NCBI GenBank assembly: GCA_013314735.1
Contig: JABUFD010000002.1
Location: forward strand, 558,001-622,000
Source of the DNA: Anaerolineae bacterium
GTDB taxonomy: Bacteria; Chloroflexota; Anaerolineae; Anaerolineales; Anaerolineaceae
Length of the DNA stretch: 64,000 nucleotides
Reading direction: 5' to 3'
In this document: positions 40,694 to 49,364 of the stretch, in pieces
Position numbering within the stretch: the first letter of the stretch is position 1
How the letters are laid out: each line of letters starts with the position of its first letter
The notes under the pieces: model-generated
The model's database searches: none
Told to the model about the DNA's origin: nothing
The model's input: only the letters and a program-made list of their open reading frames with translations
Made by a program: the position numbers and the translations under genes

Positions 40694-41527
40694 ATGGGAA
40701 CGTTCATTAATAGAGCAACACGACTGGTGGAAAAAATCAAAGCGCTGTACTACCAGAATGGGATTAACACGTTCTGGTTTAATGCCGAAATCAATGCCGG
40801 AGATTTGATCACCCCTTTCCTGTTAAAAAATTACGGGTTTACACCATTGCTGATGGACCCAAAAGAATCGCAGGCACTGGTTTGCGGCAGTTTGCTGCAG
40901 CGGGTGGATGAAAGTTACCGGGGATATGTTCTGGGTACGGGTTTCTTGCATGATGGACCAGATGTGAATCTGCCCCATGCGCATATTCTTGCTGTCCGCG
41001 GTGTGCTGACCCGGAACCGCATCCATGCTTCAATGGATACCCCCCTGGGTGACCCCGGGTTGCTGATGTGCCGTTTTGCCAGCAAGCAATCCAATCCCCG
41101 CCATGCTGCCGGATTCATCCCGCATTTTTCTGATAAGAATGATCCAGGCATTCAGCAGTGGCTTGACCGCCACCAGGAAAATGTGCTATCGATTGATATT
41201 CAACAGCATCCCAGGGCAGTCGTGCGCCAGATGCAGCAATGCAATATCATCGTATCCAGTTCCTTGCATGGAGTGATTTTTGCCCATGCGTTGAATATAC
41301 CAGCCGTATGGTTTGAGCTTCCGCAAAAATCGGGGGATCGGGAATATAAATTTACCGATTATTTCTCTGCCTTTGACATGCTGGCCGTTCACCAGGTATT
41401 TGACAGAAGTTTAAGCTTAAGTCAGCTGGAGAAATTGGCAGTGAAACCCGAAATGGATCAGGTACGGTTGATTGCCGATCAACTGGAGAAGGCATTTCTC
41501 CAAATGCGCCGGGAACTGATTCGATAA
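40694..41527 (+). CDS. Polysaccharide pyruvyl transferase-family protein
   Basis: A 277-residue GT-B-like protein. INAGDLITPFLLKNYGF near the start and IIVSSSLHGVIFAHALNIPAVWFE near the end are the hallmarks of the PS_pyruv_trans family (CsaB/WcaK), which moves pyruvate from PEP onto sugars of cell-surface polymers. ALVCGSLLQRV corresponds to the family's conserved G-rich strand. No other polysaccharide gene is adjacent; the ABC ATPase gene starts 34 bp later with its own promoter. Confidence 0.85.
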   Translation: MGTFINRATRLVEKIKALYYQNGINTFWFNAEINAGDLITPFLLKNYGFTPLLMDPKESQALVCGSLLQRVDESYRGYVLGTGFLHDGPDVNLPHAHILAVRGVLTRNRIHASMDTPLGDPGLLMCRFASKQSNPRHAAGFIPHFSDKNDPGIQQWLDRHQENVLSIDIQQHPRAVVRQMQQCNIIVSSSLHGVIFAHALNIPAVWFELPQKSGDREYKFTDYFSAFDMLAVHQVFDRSLSLSQLEKLAVKPEMDQVRLIADQLEKAFLQMRRELIR

Positions 41528-41548
41528 GGCAGGCCACACCGTTTGCTT

Positions 41549-41554
41549 TATAAT
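41549..41554 (+). promoter_or_regulatory. -10 element for a leaderless ABC ATPase mRNA
   Basis: Perfect TATAAT ending 7 nt before the ATG at 41562, with no Shine-Dalgarno sequence between. Transcription should start at or next to the A of the ATG. Confidence 0.55.
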
Positions 41555-41561
41555 CAATCCC

Positions 41562-42620
41562 ATGCTGGAACTGATTGACATCCACAAACAATATGAAGGC
41601 ACGCCGCTGCTGCGCGGGGTGGATTTGCGGCTGGCGCCGGCCGAAATTGTGTGCCTGCTGGGGCCTTCGGGTTCCGGCAAGAGTACCCTGCTGCGGATCA
41701 TCGCCGGGCTGGAAACGCCCGAGCACGGGCAGGTGCTGTGGCAGGGCGAGGACCTGGCAGCGGTACCGGTGCACCAGCGCAACTTCGGGTTGATGTTCCA
41801 GAATTATGCCCTCTTTCCGCACCGCAACGTGGCGGAAAATGTGGCTTTCGGGCTGCGCATGCAGGGCCTGTCGGCAGCGGAACAGCAGCGGCGCACCGCG
41901 GAGGCGCTGGCCCTGGTGCATATGCAGGATTTTGCCGCGCGCCGTGTGGATGACCTTTCCGGCGGTGAGCAGCAGCGCGTGGCGCTGGCGCGTTCGTTGG
42001 CGCCCCGTCCGCGGCTGCTGATGCTGGATGAACCGCTCGGGGCGCTCGACCACCAGCTGCGGGAGCGCCTGCTGGTGGAGGTGCGTGAGATCCTGCGCGC
42101 GGCAAATATCCCCGCCATTTACGTGACCCACGACCACGAAGAAGCCTTCGCGATTGCCGACCGGCTGGTGCTGCTGCGCGATGGGCGAGTGGAACAAAGT
42201 GGTACGCCGACCGCGGTCTTTCAACAGCCGGGCAGCGCCTGGGTGGCGGCGTTTTTTGGCATGGGAACGCTGCTGGAAGCAGTACTGGATTGCCGCGCTG
42301 ATACGCCACAGGCCCGTACCCCGCTGGGGACGCTGCGCCTGGACCCGGCCTATTGCACCGGTTTTGCCGATGGTGAAACGGCCCGACTGCTGCTGCGCCC
42401 GGAGGACGCGCTGCCGGGTGAGGGCGAGAACGCCTTCACGGTGCGTGTGACTGACCTGCGCTTTGCCGGGGAACGCTTTTTGCTGTGGGTGGAAGCCGGG
42501 AGCGGCATTCACCTGCAATTGACCAGTACGGAACCGATGGCGATCGGGGCGGAATGCCGGGTACATTACCCGCCGCATGCCCTCCTGCCGCTGCGCAACG
42601 ACGATCCTGCGGAAGGCTGA
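41562..42620 (+). CDS. ABC transporter ATPase (PotA/FbpC-like) without permease
   Basis: A 352-residue importer ATPase. Walker A is GPSGSGKST (about residues 36-44), signature LSGGEQQRVALARSLA, Walker B RLLMLDEPLGALD, and switch histidine in VTHDHEEA. A C-terminal TOBE-like domain (about 240-352) with RLLLRPEDALPGEG indicates the polyamine/iron/molybdate subgroup. No permease or binding-protein gene is nearby, so it must pair with components elsewhere. The mRNA appears leaderless. Confidence 0.9.
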   Translation: MLELIDIHKQYEGTPLLRGVDLRLAPAEIVCLLGPSGSGKSTLLRIIAGLETPEHGQVLWQGEDLAAVPVHQRNFGLMFQNYALFPHRNVAENVAFGLRMQGLSAAEQQRRTAEALALVHMQDFAARRVDDLSGGEQQRVALARSLAPRPRLLMLDEPLGALDHQLRERLLVEVREILRAANIPAIYVTHDHEEAFAIADRLVLLRDGRVEQSGTPTAVFQQPGSAWVAAFFGMGTLLEAVLDCRADTPQARTPLGTLRLDPAYCTGFADGETARLLLRPEDALPGEGENAFTVRVTDLRFAGERFLLWVEAGSGIHLQLTSTEPMAIGAECRVHYPPHALLPLRNDDPAEG

Positions 42621-42642
42621 ACCAACGGCCGCGGCCGCTGAA

Positions 42643-43185
42643 TCAACCTGGCAGGGGGTTTTGCGCCAGGAACTGCTCCACCAATTCGAGCGCGCGGCGG
42701 GTGGAGGCAGCTTTGTTGCCGATGCGGTCATACGGCCACACCTGGCGGTAGGCGCGGCTGCCATGGGGGGTGCTGAGGCCGATGTAGACCAGTCCGATAG
42801 GTTTCTCCATGGAGCCACCGCCCGGACCGGCAATGCCGGTGGTGGAAATTCCGATCACCTGTTCCAGTCCGGCAGCGGCGCAAAAGCGCGCCCGTACCCC
42901 CTGTGCCATCGCCAGCGCGCATTCGGCACTGACCGCGCCGTGTGCCTGCAGGATGCTTTCGGCCACCCCCAGTTCGGCAATCTTGACCGCGTTATCGTAG
43001 GCTACGATCCCGCCCAGCACACAGCCGGAAGAACCGGGGATGTTGGTGAGGGTGTGGGCGATCATCCCGCCGGTGCAGGATTCCGCGCTGGCCAGCCACC
43101 AGCCTCCGGCGAGCAGGCGGGTTTCCAGCCGTGCTGCCAGCTCATCGAGTTCGGACGGGGAGGGCGGGTGTGGGCCGGGGTTCAC
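42643..43185 (-). CDS. pncC: Nicotinamide-nucleotide amidase (CinA C-terminal domain)
   Basis: A 180-residue stand-alone CinA_C protein that deamidates NMN to nicotinate mononucleotide in the pyridine-nucleotide cycle. SAESCTGGMIAHTLTNIPGSS holds the catalytic serine region, and GISTTGIAGPGGGSMEKPIGLVYIGL is the second conserved block. The gene starts with GTG and its start overlaps the upstream gene's stop as GTGA (43182-43185), so it is translationally coupled to the lamin-tail gene. Confidence 0.9.
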   Translation of the reverse strand: MNPGPHPPSPSELDELAARLETRLLAGGWWLASAESCTGGMIAHTLTNIPGSSGCVLGGIVAYDNAVKIAELGVAESILQAHGAVSAECALAMAQGVRARFCAAAGLEQVIGISTTGIAGPGGGSMEKPIGLVYIGLSTPHGSRAYRQVWPYDRIGNKAASTRRALELVEQFLAQNPLPG

Positions 43186-43700
43186 GGCAGGCTGTACTCC
43201 GCCCGCAGGTTGCCCAGTGGGTCATACAGGCGCGCGGTTTCGCCGGAAGTCCACACCGCTTCGCTTCGTCCCCAGAAGAGTTCCAACGGGGTGTCATCGC
43301 CGGCGCGGGTATTGAGGAGCAGTTCCGCCCCGGATTTGAGCATCAGGCCGGGCGGGAAATCATAGCGGTTGCCGTCTTCGTCTTCCAGCCACCAGCCGTA
43401 CAGTTCCAGGTTGCCCTCCCCCACGCGTTCCAGCACCAATTGCTCGTTGTTGACATACCCCGCGCCATACACGATCGGGATTGTGATCACGACCTGTTCC
43501 AGCGGGGGGATCGCCGCCACCTGGGGCTGGGCGGTTTCAGCGGGGACGGTGGACTGCGGTACGCACGGCAGGGCCTGTGGCTGGGCAGCGCTCTGCCACA
43601 GCAGCAACACCAGCAGCATCGTGGCCGCCGAGACCAGGATGTTAACGATCACGTACGGAAGAAGCTGGGCAATACTGCGCTGAACGGGTTTGTGTGCCAT
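43182..43700 (-). CDS. Membrane-anchored lamin-tail-domain protein
   Basis: A 172-residue protein with an N-terminal transmembrane helix (about residues 12-34), a Pro/Gln-rich linker, and a beta-sandwich like the lamin-tail domain (GAGYVNNEQLVLERVGEGNLELYGWWLEDEDGNRYDFP...). The GLMLKSGAELLLNTRAG...ELFWGRSEAVWTSGETARLYDPLGNL portion is classic for these extracellular modules. Its role is unknown. The start at 43700 is chosen over the in-frame upstream codon because it begins the conserved N-terminus. It forms an operon with pncC. Confidence 0.75.
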   Translation of the reverse strand: MAHKPVQRSIAQLLPYVIVNILVSAATMLLVLLLWQSAAQPQALPCVPQSTVPAETAQPQVAAIPPLEQVVITIPIVYGAGYVNNEQLVLERVGEGNLELYGWWLEDEDGNRYDFPPGLMLKSGAELLLNTRAGDDTPLELFWGRSEAVWTSGETARLYDPLGNLRAEYSLP

Positions 43701-43848
43701 GGATGTGCTCCGGGAATGGGATAAGTATACCGCCAAATACAGGGAACATCCGTGCAGGATGCATGCCGCAACAATGAACCTGGCTTATTTTCAACCCTGA
43801 ATCTTTTCGTTTTTTACGAACGATGGGGTGATATGATCTCCGCACCGG

Positions 43849-44655
43849 TCAGGCTGCGTCCTTACTGGCCAGCAGCATGCCCTGGGATTTGCGGATGAAG
43901 AAGCTGCCCTGTTCCCGAATTGCTGTTTCGATACTTTCGCGAAGGGCGGCTTGCTGCGCCGGCGTCAGTACAAACAGGGTGCCGATGTAAGCGAGCAGTG
44001 GACCGGGTTCGGTTACGGCCAGGTCTGCCGGGAAGGTCACCAGGCGGCTGCTGCCAAACACCTGCTGCAGCAGTTCGGCACCGTTCTCGAAGGTGAAGCG
44101 CCGGTGCGCCAGGCGCGGGTCAGACGCGCCCCCGGCAAAGGTGATGCCCGCCTCTGCCAGCAGGTCAAACATCTCGGCCATATTGTCCTGGCCGTAGGTG
44201 GTGGCACACAGGTACCCGCCTGGTCGCAGCACCCGTCGAATCTCCCGCAGCGCGGCGGGGATATCTGGCAGGTGGAACAGGAGGTGGTTGGCAAGCACCA
44301 GGTCAAACGCGGCTTCCGGGCAGGGCAGGGAAAGCGCGTCACAGCATAGGTACGGCAGTCCGCGCCCTTCCAGCGCAGTGCGCGCCGAACCCAGCATCCC
44401 CATCGAGCGGTCGGCCAGCAGCAGGCGCATGCCGGGCGGCGGGGCAGGGGTATCGGCGTACCACAGTTCACCGGAGCCGCAGCCAAGATCGAACACACGG
44501 CAGGCCGGGAACAGCGGCAGCTGGCGGCGGATCCAGTCCGTCCACGGCTGGGGATTCGTGCCAAACCGCGTATGCAGCGCGATGCGGATTTTCAGTTTCT
44601 CGTCGGTCTGGTACTGGTCACTGCGGATCGAAATGGGGGGAGTATATTGCGCCAT
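43849..44655 (-). CDS. Class I SAM-dependent methyltransferase
   Basis: A 268-residue Methyltransf_11-type enzyme. Motif I is VFDLGCGSGELWY (about residues 54-66), the ribose-binding acid is in LLLADRSMGML, and FDLVLANHLLFHLPDIPAALREIRRVLRPGGYL gives motifs II and III. The substrate is unknown. The frame is open to 44793, but AAGGAGG before 44655 fixes the start. A TATACT on the minus strand near 44680 is a possible -10. Confidence 0.85.
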   Translation of the reverse strand: MAQYTPPISIRSDQYQTDEKLKIRIALHTRFGTNPQPWTDWIRRQLPLFPACRVFDLGCGSGELWYADTPAPPPGMRLLLADRSMGMLGSARTALEGRGLPYLCCDALSLPCPEAAFDLVLANHLLFHLPDIPAALREIRRVLRPGGYLCATTYGQDNMAEMFDLLAEAGITFAGGASDPRLAHRRFTFENGAELLQQVFGSSRLVTFPADLAVTEPGPLLAYIGTLFVLTPAQQAALRESIETAIREQGSFFIRKSQGMLLASKDAA

Positions 44656-44822
44656 GCGCCTCCTTTCGGCGTGGTTCCAGTATACTCCCGATCCGGCTTC
44701 GCCGGCTGGGCCTGTACCGCAAGTGCATCCAGATCGTTGAGGGCACGGTGGCTGCCGTAGACGGGAACTTCCCCGGGCCTGGCAGCGTTCCATTCATAGG
44801 AACCCGTAACCCGGTTCCGTGC

Positions 44823-44828
44823 TATGAT
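44823..44828 (+). promoter_or_regulatory. -10 element for the serpin gene
   Basis: TATGAT in GTGCTATGATG, 33 nt before the ATG at 44862. Confidence 0.35.
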
Positions 44829-44861
44829 GAAGATGAAGAAATCGACTCAAAGGAGTAAGAC

Positions 44862-46229
44862 ATGCTGAAAGCGATCGTGATATTGGTATTGGCTGCGCTG
44901 GTGATGAGCGCCTGCGCCCCTGCCCTGCCCGCGGCAGAAACCCCCGCCGCGCCCGACCCGGAAACGCCCCAGGCGGAACTCCCCACGACACCGCCGCAGC
45001 CGGTCAGTGCCCTGTTGCAGCAATCGCAGGCACAGCGCCTGCCTGCGCCGCTGCTATCCGAAGCCGTCACTGCCGACCAAGTGGCGGGCAACAACCGCTT
45101 CGCTTTTGAATTGTTCCAACAACTGCGCCAGGCGCCGGACCTCTCCGGTGGCGACCTGTTCTTTTCGCCCTATAGCATCAGTTCCGCCCTGGCGATGGCC
45201 TACGGCGGCGCGCAGGGCGACACCGAACGCCAGATGCAGGATACGCTGCATTACACCGGCCAGCCAACCGCGCACGAGGCCTTCAATGCCCTCAACCAGT
45301 ATTTTGCCGCCCTCAACGCGGCAGCCGGGGAGAGTGAGGTGGACGACTTTCAACTGATGGTTGCCAACGCGTTGTGGGGGGAGCAGAGTTTTGACCTGCA
45401 GCCCGCTTACCTCGACCTACTGGCGGCTTATTACGGCGCGGGGTTGTACACGCTCGATTTTGCCGGCAACCCCGAAGGCGCCCGCCAGGCGATCAATGAC
45501 TGGGTGGCGGAACAGACCAACCAGAAGATCCTCGACCTGCTCGCTCCCGGCACCCTCTCGCCGGATACGCGCGTGGTGCTGACCAATACCATCTATTTCA
45601 TTGCCTCGTGGATCAACACTTTTGACGAAGAGCGCACCCAGCAGGACGATTTCACCCTGCTGGATGGCACGCTGGTGCAGGTGCCGATGATGAACAATAC
45701 CGAACGCTACAACTACGCGCGCGGCGAGGGCTGGCAGCTGATCGAACTGCCCTACAACGGCTACAGCGCTTCGATGGTCCTGATCCTGCCGGATGCCGGG
45801 CAGTATGAAGCCGTGGAAAGCAGCCTGACCGCGGAGCGTTTTCTCGACATGTACAAAAGCGCGCAGTTTTTGGAAGCCGACCTGTACCTGCCCAAATTCC
45901 ACGCCGAAAGCAGCTTTGGCTTGAATGATGTGCTGAGCGCGATGGGCATGCCGGATGCTTTTGCGCCTGACCGGGCTGATTTTTCTGGCATCAGCGGGCG
46001 GCCTGACCTGTTTATCAGCAGCGTGGTGCACAAGGCCGTGATCGACCTGGATGAGAACGGCACCGAAGCCGCTGCGGCCACCGCGGTGGTGATGCAATTG
46101 ACCTCCGCCATGCCTTCCGAGGGCGAACCGGTTGAATTCCGGGTGGACCGCCCCTTCATTTACGCCATCATCAATCCTGAAAGCGGCAGCATCCTCTTCT
46201 TGGGGCGCATCCTCAACCCATTGGAGTGA
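44862..46229 (+). CDS. Lipoprotein serpin (serine protease inhibitor)
   Basis: A 455-residue protein with a signal peptide ending in a lipobox (LVMSAC), a Pro-rich spacer (about 20-70) and a full serpin fold. Conserved serpin blocks include FFSPYSISSALAMAYGGAQGDT, LTNTIYFIASW and VDRPFIYAIINPESGSILFLGRI. The reactive-loop hinge is ideal for an inhibitor: Thr401 (P14), Glu402, Ala403-Ala406 (P12-P9), Thr407 (P8), predicting P1-P1' at Thr414-Ser415. It is displayed on the outer face and probably protects against secreted proteases. Confidence 0.92.
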   Translation: MLKAIVILVLAALVMSACAPALPAAETPAAPDPETPQAELPTTPPQPVSALLQQSQAQRLPAPLLSEAVTADQVAGNNRFAFELFQQLRQAPDLSGGDLFFSPYSISSALAMAYGGAQGDTERQMQDTLHYTGQPTAHEAFNALNQYFAALNAAAGESEVDDFQLMVANALWGEQSFDLQPAYLDLLAAYYGAGLYTLDFAGNPEGARQAINDWVAEQTNQKILDLLAPGTLSPDTRVVLTNTIYFIASWINTFDEERTQQDDFTLLDGTLVQVPMMNNTERYNYARGEGWQLIELPYNGYSASMVLILPDAGQYEAVESSLTAERFLDMYKSAQFLEADLYLPKFHAESSFGLNDVLSAMGMPDAFAPDRADFSGISGRPDLFISSVVHKAVIDLDENGTEAAAATAVVMQLTSAMPSEGEPVEFRVDRPFIYAIINPESGSILFLGRILNPLE

Positions 46230-46270
46230 GGTTTTGGACCGCCGCCGCAGCCGGTGAAACAAGGTGTACA

Positions 46271-46304
46271 AAGCCTCGCGGTTTCTCGCAGGATCGCGGG
46301 GCTT
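46271..46304. terminator. Possible terminator between convergent genes
   Basis: AAGCCTCGCG (46271-46280) pairs with CGCGGGGCTT (46295-46304), one G-T pair, 14-nt loop. The T-run is poor, so efficiency is uncertain. It lies between the serpin and sulfotransferase genes. Confidence 0.4.
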
Positions 46305-46322
46305 GCTGATTGCGCCTAACCG

Positions 46323-47594
46323 CTATTGTTGGTACCCGAAGCGTTCGAAGATTTCGGCAAACTCGCGCCGGATGGTCTCGCGGTCGAAGCCCATTGCTTC
46401 CAGGTCGTACTGGTGGCTGCTTTCGTAGTGACGGGCGCGCTCGCTTTCTTCGCGCAGGATCTCCGCGAAGGCCGGGCTGACGGGGTAACCGAAATGGGCA
46501 TACACCCGGCGCACAAAGGTCTCGGGGTCCTCCAGCATGTCCTCGTAGCGCATCACCAGGTAACTTTCCGGGGTATGCGCTTCCAGCTTGGCGAGGGCAT
46601 CCTGGTAATAGTGCTTGCAGAGCGGGAGGATGCGTTCGCGGAAGGGGTAGGGGTCGGGGCAGTCGCTGAACACGTGCCAGGCGTATGACAGCCAGCTGGT
46701 GGTGGAAGCCACCACCTCGTAGGGGTTGCGCACCAGGTACAGCATACGCGCATCCGGGAACTGGGCATACAGGCAGTCGATCTTGGAGGTGAAAGCCGGG
46801 CTTTTGCTGAGGTAATGGCGGCTTTCGGGGTGGGCATACAGGTGGCGCTGTACCATGCGTTCAAAGTAAAACAAAATCTGCCGCTTGCGCTTGTCCGGCA
46901 GGGCTTCATCAAAATGCAGGTAGTCGGGGATTTCCTCGATGTAGGGGAACAGGAACTGGATATAGGAGGAGGTCCAGGTATGCAGCATCACGTTCTCATC
47001 CTCTTCGGGCGCGAAGAAGCTGACCTTGTGGATGTCGACGGTACCCATGGTGGAGCGGTCGAAACGGTGCGCCAGGCGCAGCAACGGGCTGCCGAAGAAG
47101 GCATCCACCCGCACCAGCAGCCGGAAAAAATGGCGCTCGATCACCGCCGGGGCGAGGAAGATTTCCCACATGCGGAAAGTGGCAAAATTGGCGCGGTCGC
47201 GCGCCATCAGGCGCTGCAAAAAGGTGGAGCCGCAGCGAAAATTACCGATGATGAAGAGCGGCTTTTCCACAGCCTGCTGGCGGTAGGCGGGATGCACCAG
47301 GTCATCGAGAAAAATGAACAGCCAGTGCAGCACCTGCCCGATGCTCCACACCGGGATGAACATCAACAGGAAAATGATGCGCCGCCCTTTGAGCGGTCCC
47401 TGGGTGCCCTTGTGCTGAAAGAGCGAGCGGTAGAGCATGCGGAAATACAGGCGCGCGTTGACCCACAAATTGCCCCACCAGCGTTCACTGCGGCGCTGGA
47501 TACGCCGGTCGCGGCGCGCCGAAGCATCCACCAGGTTGTCGAGGAAATCGAGAAACGTGGTGGCGCGCGGCGCGGTGGTCTTGTGGTGGGTCAT
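46323..47594 (-). CDS. Sulfotransferase-family protein
   Basis: A 423-residue protein. The 5'-phosphosulfate loop is FIIGNFRCGSTFLQRL (about residues 92-107; canonical RSGTT is RCGST here) and the 3'-phosphate segment is YLVRNPYEVVASTTSW. The size and the long N-terminal helix region (about 45-75, hydrophobic) fit PAPS-dependent sulfotransferase_3-type proteins that modify lipids or glycans at membranes. TACAAT (minus strand, 47601-47606) sits 6 nt before the ATG, so the mRNA is probably leaderless. Confidence 0.82.
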   Translation of the reverse strand: MTHHKTTAPRATTFLDFLDNLVDASARRDRRIQRRSERWWGNLWVNARLYFRMLYRSLFQHKGTQGPLKGRRIIFLLMFIPVWSIGQVLHWLFIFLDDLVHPAYRQQAVEKPLFIIGNFRCGSTFLQRLMARDRANFATFRMWEIFLAPAVIERHFFRLLVRVDAFFGSPLLRLAHRFDRSTMGTVDIHKVSFFAPEEDENVMLHTWTSSYIQFLFPYIEEIPDYLHFDEALPDKRKRQILFYFERMVQRHLYAHPESRHYLSKSPAFTSKIDCLYAQFPDARMLYLVRNPYEVVASTTSWLSYAWHVFSDCPDPYPFRERILPLCKHYYQDALAKLEAHTPESYLVMRYEDMLEDPETFVRRVYAHFGYPVSPAFAEILREESERARHYESSHQYDLEAMGFDRETIRREFAEIFERFGYQQ

Positions 47595-47600
47595 GCGGTG

Positions 47601-47606
47601 ATTGTA
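47601..47606 (-). promoter_or_regulatory. -10 element for a leaderless sulfotransferase mRNA
   Basis: TACAAT in TGATACAATC on the minus strand, 6 nt from the ATG at 47594. No ribosome site is present. Confidence 0.5.
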
Positions 47607-47691
47607 TCACAGGCAAGGATATTGATTCATAACGCTTAATTTTAACCGACGTACTAATTTGCTATTACTTTTACGTAAAAAATGGACGAGA

Positions 47692-48219
47692 TTAGCAAAG
47701 ATGCTCAAGTTTCCTTTTTTCAGATGGAACAAAACCATCAAGTATAATTTTATTTGCCTTTATATACCATTCACAATCCTTATTACCACTCACACCCAGC
47801 TTTTCCCATCCAGAATTCGTAACTTCGGCATAATGAGTATGACTCCAATCTGAAAAACCTTCTCCTTCACGGAAACTATTAAGTGGAGCACCGTTTGAAT
47901 AACTAAATTCAGGTTCTTTATATAAGGTAAAGTTGCATTTGCTGCATATTATTGAGTGGAAATATCGACGACTAGTTTTTCGATAACCCTCATCATGATA
48001 GTCGTATTCACTTGTCCATGAATATAGGTTGAATTCTCCTTGACAATGTGGGCAACCGCTCCTGACTAAATTTACCAAGTAGAATTTCATTTTCCTATTA
48101 ACAAAAGCTTTTTTTTGTTTTAAACTATAAATTAGTAGAGGAATCACTATTAATGAAGGAAAAATTATCCACGCTAGGCACAAATCTGATATGTAAAATC
48201 CAAATAATTCCATACACAC
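47692..48219 (-). CDS. AT-rich membrane protein with a split zinc ribbon
   Basis: A 175-residue protein with one or two N-terminal hydrophobic helices (LAWIIFPSLIVIPLLIY) and two CxxC knuckles (CPHC about 56-59, CSKC about 92-95) around an aromatic-rich segment. I do not recognise the family. Codon use is much AT-richer than the chromosome. It starts an AT-rich block of four genes on the minus strand. Confidence 0.55.
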   Translation of the reverse strand: MCMELFGFYISDLCLAWIIFPSLIVIPLLIYSLKQKKAFVNRKMKFYLVNLVRSGCPHCQGEFNLYSWTSEYDYHDEGYRKTSRRYFHSIICSKCNFTLYKEPEFSYSNGAPLNSFREGEGFSDWSHTHYAEVTNSGWEKLGVSGNKDCEWYIKANKIILDGFVPSEKRKLEHLC

Positions 48220-48255
48220 ATCTCCCCATCCTGAAAAAATGTTGTAAGAATGAAA

Positions 48256-48576
48256 TTATTCTGCCTTTTCCAGGGTAACCGTTTGCCCGGTAGAAGTCAG
48301 CAGCAATTGTTTTCCTGAAAACTCCACATCAAACACAGTTGCCCCGCCGATTCCCCACAAACCATCCAAATTCATCTTCAGTGTATCTTTATCAATAAAT
48401 TCATAAGTTCCGGAGATGGTAATTCCCCAGGAATCGATTGTCACGGTACCATCCTTAAAAAACTCATACACTACACCGTCTGCATCAACCCAACTACCCA
48501 CAATTTTACTGGAGGCAGAACAAGCAGAAAGTAGCAGGCTCAAAATGATTAATAGAAGAAAAAGTTTTTGTTTCAT
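48256..48576 (-). CDS. Small lipoprotein with lipocalin-like strands
   Basis: A 106-residue protein with a lipobox (LLLSAC) and then IVGSWVDADGVVYEFFKDGTVTI...GTYEFIDKDTLKMNL, the pattern of small lipocalin-like or DUF5640-type beta-barrel proteins (strand, Gly-Thr-Tyr turn, strand). Two ATGs are possible (48582, 48576). AAGGAG sits only one nt from the first, so 48576 is preferred. Function is unknown. Confidence 0.65.
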   Translation of the reverse strand: MKQKLFLLLIILSLLLSACSASSKIVGSWVDADGVVYEFFKDGTVTIDSWGITISGTYEFIDKDTLKMNLDGLWGIGGATVFDVEFSGKQLLLTSTGQTVTLEKAE

Positions 48577-48627
48577 TTGCATACTCCTTATCGAATTGGT
48601 TTGATGAAAAATGTGTTGAAGCGAAAA

Positions 48628-49314
48628 TTAGTTCCCAAACGCATAGGCCATGAATGGCAGTTGCATTTTGTGGTCAACAAGTTTTTGTAACATTGCCTGC
48701 ATGAAATCTGTGCAATCACTTAGTTTTCCTTTCAAGTTTTCAGTGATTTGAATGAAACGCCATGCCTCTTCGATCAACTGACTCCTAACCAGTTCATTTC
48801 TCACACCAGGAGCATCTTTAGGTCCGAGAAAGTTTAAAATTCGTTCTCGAAAACCTGCCCGACCACCGTGTCCGCAGATGGGACGCATAATGTCAAGGAT
48901 ATCTGCGTCATGAACGATCCGTTTTTCAAGCGTCCATCGCTCCTCGCTTTTAGTGATATGCGAACTTGCACGATTCGAATCCGCCTGCGTCCATCCCATT
49001 TTCATCAAATATTCTTCACATAATTTCGCACTGTCCGCTTCCCAAAGGTCGCGCCCATTCCCTTGTCGTCCGGCATCGTGAAAGGCTACGGCATAACGAA
49101 CTTCATCCGGGTTGGGTGTCTGGTGGGTTTCGGATAGATAATAGCGCAGCATAGTTTCTGAAAAAATCAGGTTGCGGCAGATGTGCATCCGCCCGTGAAT
49201 GGAATACATATCAAAACTTTGTTCATGCCGAAGGTATATTGGCATGATATGCCGCCTGAGGTTTACCAGGAAAATTTCCCATCCTGTTTGGCGTTGTTGG
49301 TCAGTGGTTTTCAT
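48628..49314 (-). CDS. HD-domain metal-dependent phosphohydrolase-like protein
   Basis: A 228-residue protein. The metal motif is visible as SIHGRMHICRN (about 39-49), AFHDAGR (about 77-83, the HD pair) and VHDADILDI (about 134-142), the H...HD...D order of HD hydrolases. Related proteins hydrolyse nucleotides or alarmones, but no domain beyond HD is seen and the substrate is unknown. Codon use is AT-rich, as in its neighbours. Confidence 0.72.
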   Translation of the reverse strand: MKTTDQQRQTGWEIFLVNLRRHIMPIYLRHEQSFDMYSIHGRMHICRNLIFSETMLRYYLSETHQTPNPDEVRYAVAFHDAGRQGNGRDLWEADSAKLCEEYLMKMGWTQADSNRASSHITKSEERWTLEKRIVHDADILDIMRPICGHGGRAGFRERILNFLGPKDAPGVRNELVRSQLIEEAWRFIQITENLKGKLSDCTDFMQAMLQKLVDHKMQLPFMAYAFGN

Positions 49315-49364
49315 GGCATATTGTGGAAAAGACTGATGGCGTAACTATGTTTTACAGCGAGATT

